Of a DNA stretch of 6,492 nt, positions 1-6,492 are shown one piece after another; position 1 is the stretch's first letter; every line of letters starts with the position of its first letter. A program made the position numbers and the translations under genes. Source of the DNA: Sulfurimonas sp. (GTDB taxonomy: Bacteria > Campylobacterota > Campylobacteria > Campylobacterales > Sulfurimonadaceae); the NCBI GenBank assembly GCA_027858865.1, contig JAQIBW010000119.1:1-6492 (forward strand), in the 5' to 3' direction. The notes under the pieces are model-generated. The model did not search any database and was not told the origin of the DNA. It saw only the letters and a program-made list of their open reading frames with translations.

Positions 1-1
1 A

Positions 2-52
2 TACACATTTATAAAAGAATTTGAAAGTGAAATGACAGTAGCGGAGCAGTAG
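2..52 (+). CDS. C-terminal tail of an upstream gene (partial)
   Basis: An open frame enters from the left edge and ends at TAG 50-52, giving 16 residues ending in FESEMTVAEQ. The other two plus-strand frames carry no better candidate. The stop lies 5 nt before the ATG of the yqiA fragment, and that gene's possible ribosome site (GGAG 43-46) falls inside this tail. This tight spacing is typical of co-transcribed genes and supports a real coding end. The fragment is too short to assign a family or function. Confidence 0.5.
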   Translation, partial: YTFIKEFESEMTVAEQ

Positions 53-57
53 AGAAC

Positions 58-156
58 ATGATTATTTACATACACGGCTTCGGTGGTAGTGGTCAAGGGA
101 GTAAAGCTAAAGTATTTAGAGAGTATTTTAAAAGTATTGAAGAGCCTTTTAGGTAG
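58..156 (+). pseudogene. yqiA: 5' fragment of YqiA-type esterase gene, cut by transposon
   Basis: ATG at 58 opens a frame beginning MIIYIHGFGGSGQGSKAKV. It resembles the N-terminus of the YqiA/UPF0227 alpha/beta-hydrolase family: a first beta strand, then an HGF oxyanion-type motif (H6-G7-F8) and the Ser/Gly/Lys-rich stretch that follows. Native codons run to base 151 (31 codons plus one base). The transposon end then adds AGG TAG, so the fragment now encodes only 32 residues and cannot be active. The rest of the gene resumes at 4100 in the matching frame. Joining the two parts across a single copy of the 8-bp duplication gives 414 codons including the stop. Expression could start from GGAG 43-46, 11 nt before the ATG. 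The family call rests on my recognition of the motif set shared with the 3' fragment. Confidence 0.85.
144..151. repeat. Left target-site duplication (GCCTTTTA)
   Basis: GCCTTTTA here is identical to 4092-4099. The match ends exactly at 8 bp on both sides: base 143 is A against C at 4091, and base 152 is G against T at 4100. An 8-bp (8-9 bp) duplication is the usual length for IS256-family transposition. It is native esterase sequence, spanning codons 29 to 32. Confidence 0.93.
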
Positions 157-187
157 TGTTCAAGATTCCGTGTCAGCAATCGGATAA
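152..187 (+). repeat. Left terminal inverted repeat of the element
   Basis: Begins GGTAGTGTTCAAGATTCC. Against the reverse complement of the right end (GGGACCGTTCATAATTCC), 19 of the first 24 positions agree, including the block ATTCCGTGTCA. After a 3-nt offset, AATCGG and TAA match again. The outer GG-A...GTTCA and inner ATTCCGTGTCA blocks are the parts most likely bound by the transposase. The end also supplies the TAG that terminates the truncated esterase frame. Confidence 0.9.
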
Positions 188-244
188 TTCCTAAAATTGT
201 ATCATAGATTTAAAAATATTTCTTGAATGTACAAATTATATAGT

Positions 245-263
245 CCACATGCTGTGCATGTGG
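245..263 (-). terminator. Perfect hairpin just downstream of metE (possible terminator)
   Basis: CCACATGC (245-252), loop TGT, then GCATGTGG (256-263) form an uninterrupted 8-bp stem beginning 5 nt beyond the metE stop. It lies between metE and the left end of the element, where a 3' terminator would be expected. On the minus strand the stem is followed by ACTATATAATTTG, not by a U-run, so it is not a textbook intrinsic terminator. It may instead act as a 3' end stabiliser or a block to transcription entering from the host gene. The remainder of 188-268 is AT-rich with no gene. Confidence 0.4.
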
Positions 264-268
264 AAAGT

Positions 269-2545
269 TTAATTTAAATCTCTTCTTACGATTTCAACAG
301 CTTCGACCATATTAATAAGGCTTTGTTTTACCTCTTCCCATTTACGAGTTTTAAGGCCACAATCCGGATTTATCCAAAGTTGCTCTTTTGGCAATACTTC
401 TAAAAGTGATTTTATCTGAGATACTATTTCATTAACGGAAGGGATTCTTGGTGAGTGTATATCATATACCCCTGGACCTACCTCTTGTTTATAACCAACT
501 TTAGCAAAGATTTTTAAAAGTTCATTTCCGCTTCTTGCAGTCTCAATAGAAATAACATCTGCATCCATAGCCTCGATAGTTTTTATAATATCGTTAAACT
601 CGCTATAACACATATGAGTATGAATTTGAGTCTCTTTTTTTGCACTACTGACTGAAAGTTTAAAATCTCTAACAGCCCACTCTTCATATGCAGGTATTTT
701 ACTCTCTCTTAATGGATACCCCTCTTTAAATGCCGCTTCATCAACTTGAATTATTTTTATGCCGGCCTTTTGCAGATCGTTCACTTCATCGCTAATAGCT
801 AAGGCAATCTGCTTTGAAACATCACCTCTAGCCATATCATCTCTTACGAATGACCAGTTTAGAATTGTAACAGGACCCGTTAGCATACCTTTCATTATTT
901 TGTCTGTTTTACTCTGCGCATACGTAATCCAATCAACCGTCATAGGATAAGGGCGTGAAATATCCCCATATATAAACGGTGGTTTCACACAACGGCTTCC
1001 ATAGCTTTGTACCCAACCATTTTGACTAAATCCATAACCGCTAAGTTGCTCACCAAAATACTCAACCATATCATTTCTCTCTGGTTCACCATGGACCAAG
1101 ACCTCTAATCCACACTCCTCTTGAAATGCAATACATTCATCAATATATGTTTTCATCTGAGCAGTATATTCATCTTCAGTGATTTGTGAATTTTTGAACG
1201 CTCTTCTAGTGGATCTTAACTCTTGAGTTTGTGGGAAAGAACCAATAGTCGTCGTTGCTAATTCTTTGTACTTTAAAAGTTCTTTTTGAATCTTAATTCT
1301 CTCTTCGTATGCTCCATTTCTCTCAAGTTTAGTAATATTTTCAACTCTATGTTGAACATTTTTATCATGAATAAGCGCAGATGTTTTTCTAGATATATTT
1401 GCTTTTGTATTATTTTCATATACAAGTTTTTCTTCGCCACTTATAGCTTTCTCCCCATCAAAAAATATTTTAGATACAAGAGATACTTCATCAAGTTTTT
1501 CTACAGCATAGCTCAACCAATTTTTTATCTCTTCGTCCATCTTCTCTTCATATTTCAATGTAAATGGAGTATGCAGAAGTGAACAAGATGAAGCAATAAA
1601 AATATTTTCTTTTTTAACTATTTGAGAAATATTTTCAAGTAGTTTGAGACTCTTATTTATATCATTTTTCCAGATATTTCTACCATCGATTACGCCTGCT
1701 ATGAGTTTTTTATTGCTCTTAGCTATAGTATTCAAACTTTTAATATTTTCTACTCCATATAAAAAATCTAATCCTATAAAATCAATGGGTGTATGGACTA
1801 AAATATTTGTTGCCTCGCAGGAGTTTTCAAAATAGGTCACTACGGCAATCTTTAGTTTTTGAGAGATAGAAGCCAACTTGTCATACGTCGGTTTAATAAG
1901 ACTCAACACCTTTATATCTAAAGCTTTTACGAATATTGGCTCGTCTATCTGGACTATAATCTCACTGTCTAGTGTAGAAATCTCACCTAAAAGTGCCTCG
2001 TAAAGTGGCAATATTTTACTATACAACTCAAACGTATCACCTCCATCCACTCTTTTTGAGAGCCCTATAAAAGTTATGGGTCCTATAATATTTATCTTCG
2101 TTTTTATACCATAAGAGAGTGCTTCCTTATACTCCTCCAAAATTTTACTTGCATTGAGTTTATACTCATCTTCAAGGGATAATTCTGGAACAATATAGTG
2201 GTAGTTTGCATTAAACCACTTTGTCATCTCCATTGCAACAGCGTTTTTGTTTCCTCTGGCCATGGAGAAATAAAGTTCTTCATTTTTGAGTGATCTAAAT
2301 CTTTGAGGTATGGCTCCGAGTGTAACGGCCATATCTAACATATTGTCATAAAGCGAAAAATCGTTTGAACTGATAAAGTCAATTCCAGCATCTTTTTGAT
2401 AATTCCAGTGCCTAAGTTTGAGTTCACTTGCTGTTGTTTGAACATCCTCAAAACTGCTGTTTTGCGCCCAGTAGCTCTCTAAAGCTTTTTTTAATTCTCT
2501 TTGCTCACCAATTCTAGGAAAGCCAATTACGTAATTTTTTGACAT
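269..2545 (-). CDS. metE: Cobalamin-independent methionine synthase MetE
   Basis: 5-methyltetrahydropteroyltriglutamate-homocysteine methyltransferase. It makes methionine in the cytosol by moving a methyl group from methyl-tetrahydrofolate (polyglutamate) to homocysteine without vitamin B12. The 758 residues match the family's usual length (E. coli 753) and both halves are present: the N-terminal domain starting at the FPRIG motif (9-13), and the catalytic C-terminal barrel from about residue 430 with IGSFPQT (434-440). The zinc ligands all survive: H644 and C646 in HTHMC, E668 in SIETARS, and C729 in NPDCGLKTR. The conserved acid histidine is H697 in YDIHSP. The start is supported by AAGGAT (2552-2557), 6 nt before the ATG. 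There is no frameshift or premature stop, so it is probably functional. It is the passenger of the surrounding IS256-type element and lies downstream of the transposase in the same orientation. Base composition resembles the host genes, so the donor was probably a relative. Confidence 0.97.
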   Translation of the reverse strand: MSKNYVIGFPRIGEQRELKKALESYWAQNSSFEDVQTTASELKLRHWNYQKDAGIDFISSNDFSLYDNMLDMAVTLGAIPQRFRSLKNEELYFSMARGNKNAVAMEMTKWFNANYHYIVPELSLEDEYKLNASKILEEYKEALSYGIKTKINIIGPITFIGLSKRVDGGDTFELYSKILPLYEALLGEISTLDSEIIVQIDEPIFVKALDIKVLSLIKPTYDKLASISQKLKIAVVTYFENSCEATNILVHTPIDFIGLDFLYGVENIKSLNTIAKSNKKLIAGVIDGRNIWKNDINKSLKLLENISQIVKKENIFIASSCSLLHTPFTLKYEEKMDEEIKNWLSYAVEKLDEVSLVSKIFFDGEKAISGEEKLVYENNTKANISRKTSALIHDKNVQHRVENITKLERNGAYEERIKIQKELLKYKELATTTIGSFPQTQELRSTRRAFKNSQITEDEYTAQMKTYIDECIAFQEECGLEVLVHGEPERNDMVEYFGEQLSGYGFSQNGWVQSYGSRCVKPPFIYGDISRPYPMTVDWITYAQSKTDKIMKGMLTGPVTILNWSFVRDDMARGDVSKQIALAISDEVNDLQKAGIKIIQVDEAAFKEGYPLRESKIPAYEEWAVRDFKLSVSSAKKETQIHTHMCYSEFNDIIKTIEAMDADVISIETARSGNELLKIFAKVGYKQEVGPGVYDIHSPRIPSVNEIVSQIKSLLEVLPKEQLWINPDCGLKTRKWEEVKQSLINMVEAVEIVRRDLN

Positions 2546-2547
2546 TA

Positions 2548-2608
2548 CAATATCCTTGTATATATTTTATTTTTAAAAAATTTTAGTACTTAATAGATTA
2601 GGATATTG
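2548..2608 (-). promoter_or_regulatory. metE leader: ribosome site and a 9-bp segment that could mask it
   Basis: The metE ribosome site (AAGGAT on the minus strand, 2552-2557) sits in the sequence AGGATATTG. Forty-three bases upstream in the leader is its exact complement, CAATATCCT (minus strand, 2608 to 2600). Folding would pair the two over 9 bp, with two more U-A pairs after one mismatch, and would bury the ribosome site. The intervening loop is very AT-rich. It also holds TAAAAT and TATATA stretches that could serve as a -10 box, although no convincing -35 is visible. If transcription starts inside the loop, the masking arm would be absent. The complementarity is seen directly; the regulatory role is inference. 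Confidence 0.35.
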
Positions 2609-2691
2609 AAAAAGGAGGGTGAATGCCTGTACGACGGAATGCGAAGCAGACCGTATAAAAAGGACATCTTGGAATAAAGTGATTGAGTAAA

Positions 2692-2714
2692 ACTATCAGC
2701 TTCGATCTGATAGT
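2692..2714 (-). terminator. Hairpin downstream of the transposase (weak terminator)
   Basis: ACTATCAG (2692-2699), a 7-nt loop and CTGATAGT (2707-2714) form a perfect 8-bp stem about 115 nt past the transposase stop. On the minus strand the stem is followed by TTTTACTC, a short U-run, so termination would be partial. That would let some transposase transcripts continue toward metE. On the plus strand the stem is followed by A residues, so it is not a terminator in that direction. Confidence 0.4.
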
Positions 2715-2829
2715 AAAAAATAAGTCGCAATGACATGGTTGAGAATTGTTTAAAGTTGAGTTAAATTTAAATAAATCGATAAATACCATCATTGCTCCTC
2801 ATTCATTTTTTAAAACTATATCTTATTTA

Positions 2830-4032
<1,203 letters not shown>

Positions 4033-4038
4033 GTGTCG

Positions 4039-4064
4039 TTCCTTGGGTATTTGTAATTTTACCC
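4039..4064 (-). promoter_or_regulatory. Transposase leader: ribosome site next to a small hairpin
   Basis: On the minus strand GGGTA (4064-4060) can pair with TACCC (4049-4045), directly adjoining the ribosome site AAGGAA (4044-4039). Hairpins at this position in IS elements often dampen transposase translation from transcripts that enter from outside. The stem is only 5 bp and overlaps the inner part of the terminal repeat, so it may be coincidental. A TAAAAT box at about 4057-4062 (minus strand) could be a -10, but no clear -35 is seen. Confidence 0.25.
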
Positions 4065-4091
4065 GATTGACACGGAATTATGAACGGTCCC
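4059..4091 (-). repeat. Right terminal inverted repeat of the element
   Basis: Read on the minus strand from 4091, this begins GGGACCGTTCATAATTCC and continues through GTGTCAATCGGGTAA. It pairs with 152-187 as described for the left end, with a 3-nt indel after TGTC. It lies immediately outside the transposase leader. In the esterase frame it contributes the in-frame stop TGA at 4081-4083, just before the duplicated target. Confidence 0.9.
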
Positions 4092-4099
4092 GCCTTTTA
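4092..4099. repeat. Right target-site duplication (GCCTTTTA)
   Basis: Second copy of the 8-bp host sequence found at 144-151. Reading one copy only, codon 32 of the esterase becomes ATC (base 151 or 4099 plus 4100-4101), and the frame continues without interruption into the 3' fragment. Confidence 0.93.
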
Positions 4100-5247
4100 T
4101 CGCTCCATCTCTTTCTTATGTTCCAGAGCTAGCTATAAAGACTCTAGAAGAGTTAATTGAGGCTAACTATAGAGATGTAAAGCTGATAGGTTCTTCTTTA
4201 GGTGGATACTATACGATGTACTTAGCACAAAAATATAATCTGCAAGCTGTATTGATAAACCCTTCCATCAATCCACATGTTACATTAGGGCGAACTCTTG
4301 GGCAAACACCAAATTTTTATGATGAAAGTCACTTTGAATGGAAAAATAAGCATATAGAGATGCTTAAAACTTATAGGACAAATCCGACACATTCCTCAAA
4401 TATAATGCTGTTCCTTCAAAAGGGTGATGAATTACTTGATTATAAGGAGGCTCTTTACTATCTCCCAAATGTTAAAAGAGTTGTGGAAGAAAAGGGTAGT
4501 CATAGTTTTGAAGGGATACAAAGGCATTTTGAAATAATTCGAAATTTTTTCCTAGTTGGAAATTATTTTAAGCATACTATGAGAGTCAAAGGAGTTGGCT
4601 GTACCAATGAAGAATTGGCAAGTCGCATTGGTGATTTATATTATGATTCGCTTGCAAAGTTTTTGATTGATTTATCTATGAAAATTTTTGATGATGCTAT
4701 GGGCGATTATGACAGAGGTCGTAAAAAATTATCTGACGCACTTTTTGAAGCACGCAAATCTCTTGGAGAAGCTATTCGCCATATAAATAAGGCATGGAGT
4801 CTTAGTGAAAAACATATGTTTACATGGCTTGCAAATAATGGCGATAACCGCCAAAGATATATTTTTAATAAGCCAATTCTAAATAAAAGCAGTGATACTT
4901 CAAATTTTCCAAATATAATTATGGTAAAAAAGATGCCATATAAAGCTACGGTTAGAGTAGATGATGCTTGGATAGTAGCACATTATCTTCAAACTGGTGG
5001 ATGGGAGTTGAAATGTGACAATATTACACCTCCACCTCCTAGAGATACACATCCAATGGATAAAGGAAGGCATTATCAGCATAATCATACATCCCGATAT
5101 ACAGCAATGAAAGATAGCATTTATCTATTTTTTGATGACGAAAACAATACAGGAGAGGGACATACCATGATTTATTATAGTGACGATACTAAAGCGATGG
5201 TTGAAGAAACAATTTTACCAATGCTGAGAGTAACAGAAAGAATATAA
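4100..5247 (+). pseudogene. yqiA: 3' fragment: YqiA-type esterase fused to an unknown C-terminal region
   Basis: Continuation of the frame opened at 58, numbered in the restored 413-residue protein. The esterase part carries the nucleophile elbow GSSLGGYY (S64), the acid in QKGDELLDY (D141) and the histidine in GSHSF (H166), the expected Ser-Asp-His order of a YqiA/UPF0227 alpha/beta hydrolase. It ends near residue 190, the usual YqiA length (E. coli 193). About 220 residues follow in the same frame: a helical, charged stretch starting at M192 (NEELASRIGDLYYDSLAKF), then a PPPP run (342-345) and a His-rich patch (349-361). I do not recognise this region. After the insertion, the first in-frame ATG is at 4216 behind AGGTGGA (4200-4206). 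The resulting 343-residue product would lack S64 and so any hydrolase activity, though the C-terminal region would remain whole. There is no further decay, suggesting a recent event. Confidence 0.88.
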
Positions 5248-5261
5248 AGAGACAAATCCAA

Positions 5262-5333
5262 ATGATATTATTTTGGCTTGTTGATGTTTTGAAAAAGATG
5301 GGTGATAAATCAAATATGCAGAGGATTAAATAA
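5262..5333 (+). CDS. Possible 23-residue ORF overlapping the next start
   Basis: ATG 5262 to TAA 5331-5333 would encode a 23-residue peptide beginning MILFWLVDVLKKMG and rich in lysine toward its end. Its stop overlaps the next gene's start as TAATG, an arrangement that favours translational coupling. The ribosome site is poor (AAAGAGA at about 5247-5253), and a frame this short is easily found by chance. It could be a leader peptide or simply the gap between two genes. Confidence 0.25.
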   Translation: MILFWLVDVLKKMGDKSNMQRIK

Positions 5334-6492
5334 TGATAAAAAGTTTTAAAGATTTACTCAAACGCGGTAATTTACCAGACGATACAAGAGTTGTACCAAA
5401 CTGGATGAAAATAAAAAATAGACAATTTGATGATGTTGATGTAACTAACAATAGTGTTGATAAAATTGTGTCGCTTAGTAGTGAAGAGTTTAATGAGTTT
5501 GTTTCGAGCGTAAATACAGAAATGCTTCTTGTGTTTCTGAGTACAATGAACGATAAAGAGATGCAAAAGTTTTATAAATATTTGGATGATGTAGTTAAAC
5601 TCAAAGAGGATATAGAAGCTCCAAGTGCAAAAGAGCAATTCATGGGTTCAATGGAAAACATTGACACAAACACCATAACCGATGAATCAAGAGCGAGAGC
5701 GACACTTGAAACTCCACTAATGATAAATTATGCTAAAAATATCTATCATAAAATTATGGATTACATAGAGTATATCTCTCAAGATTATTATGACTATGAT
5801 TGTGATGATGCTTTTAAAATGTATGAGGGGCATTTAAGTAAAATTATCTGGGATAGAATGGATGAGATTCCAGACCATTTCGAGCAGGTAATAGACCACT
5901 TTTATGACTTTTATGATGAAGAAAACGCAGAGCACAAAAAGTTTTTTATTCATCTTTCTCAAAGATTTGGACTGTTGATAGCTACACTTAATAGGTTGGT
6001 TTACAAGACACAAAATAGAGTAACATCTCTTAACTGGTTTACAGTTAAGATGCAAGAGTATGATGTTATTCCAGAAGTTGAAATATCTACAGATCAAAAT
6101 AAAGAACTCTCAAGTGATAAAAAACTTATTAATTTTCTTACTCTCACTTTTGCAGGTATTTGTGATGAAAGTGATGATAACTATCTTTCGAACCTTATCT
6201 GTGTTGTAGAGACTCTTTTTGAATGGTATCCAGTTAACCGTGAGACTTGTGAGTATGCAATGGTAGAAATGATGAAAAGTGTAGCTATAAAAAAGGTAAA
6301 CATAGAAAATGCAAATGCTTTTATAGAGTTTTTTGGAGAGTTGCCACGATTTTATGAAGTGCTTAGCTATGCTAAAATTTATGAGCGAAAAGAGCTTATA
6401 AATCATACATTGGCAAACCATAAACCACAAGACAACAAAATATTTGATAATGAAAAAGTGAAAAATAAAATTATACTTATGAACTATTTGAT
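5333..6492 (+). CDS. Unrecognised large cytosolic protein (3' end outside window)
   Basis: An uninterrupted frame runs from ATG 5333 to the window edge, giving at least 386 residues without a stop, so the true gene is longer. The start is supported by AGAGGA (5320-5325), 7 nt upstream, and by MIKSFKDLLKRGNLP as a plausible N-terminus. I recognise no family. The protein is predominantly helical in character, with no signal peptide and no hydrophobic stretch long enough for a membrane segment. It has strongly acidic, tyrosine-rich patches around residues 151-159 (DYYDYDCDD) and 189-198 (HFYDFYDEEN). The gene follows the esterase fusion by 85 bp in the same direction and probably belonged to the same transcription unit. 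The upstream insertion may therefore reduce its expression unless it has its own promoter. Confidence 0.85.
   Translation, partial: MIKSFKDLLKRGNLPDDTRVVPNWMKIKNRQFDDVDVTNNSVDKIVSLSSEEFNEFVSSVNTEMLLVFLSTMNDKEMQKFYKYLDDVVKLKEDIEAPSAKEQFMGSMENIDTNTITDESRARATLETPLMINYAKNIYHKIMDYIEYISQDYYDYDCDDAFKMYEGHLSKIIWDRMDEIPDHFEQVIDHFYDFYDEENAEHKKFFIHLSQRFGLLIATLNRLVYKTQNRVTSLNWFTVKMQEYDVIPEVEISTDQNKELSSDKKLINFLTLTFAGICDESDDNYLSNLICVVETLFEWYPVNRETCEYAMVEMMKSVAIKKVNIENANAFIEFFGELPRFYEVLSYAKIYERKELINHTLANHKPQDNKIFDNEKVKNKIILMNYL

Larger units (their letters stand above)
2546..2829. other. Spacer between transposase and metE, no convincing gene
   Basis: This 284-bp stretch joins the transposase module to the passenger. 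It holds the metE leader (2548-2608), a less AT-rich island (about 2612-2680) and a hairpin (2692-2714). It contains no copy of the element's terminal repeat, so the transposase module has no inner end here. On the plus strand a strong ribosome-site-like AAGGAGG (2612-2618) precedes an ATG at 2623, but that frame stops after 11 codons (MPVRRNAKQTV). On the minus strand a 63-64 residue frame (2598-2792) begins behind GAGGAG (2795-2800), but its product is nearly devoid of acidic residues and looks like translated noncoding DNA. It may be a scar of how metE was captured. Confidence 0.6.

Noticed and set aside
759..1835. Plus-strand open frames opposite metE (759-950, 1286-1582, 1644-1835)
   Set aside because: They are antisense shadows of metE, F/I/S-rich, with no ribosome sites and no family resemblance.
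2612..2658. Plus-strand AAGGAGG followed by ATG 2623
   Set aside because: The frame stops after 11 codons (MPVRRNAKQTV). It may be a gene remnant but cannot be called a gene; it is noted under the spacer.
2546..2700. SAM, cobalamin or T-box riboswitch upstream of metE
   Set aside because: The leader is short and AT-rich, and I could find none of the conserved cores of these elements. Only the simple 9-bp pairing with the ribosome site is supportable.
2598..2792. 64-residue minus-strand frame in the transposase-metE spacer with a GAGGAG sequence before its start
   Set aside because: The product has almost no acidic residues and is rich in F, I, C and P, as expected of translated noncoding DNA. 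The ribosome-like site is only 2 nt from the first ATG, and the frame runs through the hairpin at 2692-2714.
4216..5247. Treating 4216-5247 as an intact stand-alone gene
   Set aside because: Coding similarity to the esterase family continues upstream to 4100, including the GSSLGG nucleophile motif before the ATG, and the missing N-terminus is found at 58-151. It is the 3' part of an interrupted gene.
5372..6430. Minus-strand open frames opposite the gene at 5333 (5372-5638, 5834-6097, 6110-6430)
   Set aside because: They are antisense to a continuous plus-strand frame with a good start. Their products are rich in F, I, Y, C and K in the way AT-rich antisense translations are.

Overview
The window looks like the chromosome of an AT-rich Campylobacterota-type bacterium (Sulfurimonas, Sulfurospirillum or Arcobacter-like). 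That placement rests on base composition, codon choice and the general character of the proteins, not on a marker gene, so treat it as likely only.

Layout. Bases 1-151 hold the last codons of an upstream plus-strand gene and the first 31 codons of a YqiA-type esterase gene. Bases 152-4091 are a 3,940-bp insertion. It is bounded by imperfect terminal inverted repeats (152-187 and 4059-4091) and flanked by a perfect 8-bp target duplication, GCCTTTTA (144-151 and 4092-4099). Inside it, both on the minus strand, are an intact IS256-family DDE transposase (2830-4032) and, downstream of it, a complete cobalamin-independent methionine synthase gene, metE (269-2545). A 284-bp spacer separates them. 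From 4100 the interrupted esterase gene resumes in frame to 5247. It is followed by a possible 23-codon ORF and by a long unrecognised ORF that starts at 5333 and runs off the window end.

Main conclusion. The insertion sequence is not an ordinary one-gene IS. Its outer ends lie beyond metE, no second IS end is visible next to the transposase stop, and the 8-bp duplication flanks the whole unit. The unit therefore appears to have moved in one event as a transposase plus a housekeeping biosynthetic passenger, a 'transporter IS' arrangement. Removing 152-4091 and one copy of the duplication restores a continuous 413-codon reading frame with an apparent Ser-Asp-His triad (S64, D141, H166), so the insertion looks recent. 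The insertion separates the nucleophile-bearing half of the esterase from its start codon.

The restored host protein is itself odd: a full-length YqiA-like domain (about residues 1-190) is fused to a roughly 220-residue C-terminal region of unknown function whose own methionine (M192) falls at the junction. The upstream gene, the esterase and the gene at 5333 were probably co-oriented neighbours, perhaps an operon, before the insertion placed two minus-strand genes between the promoter side and the downstream genes.
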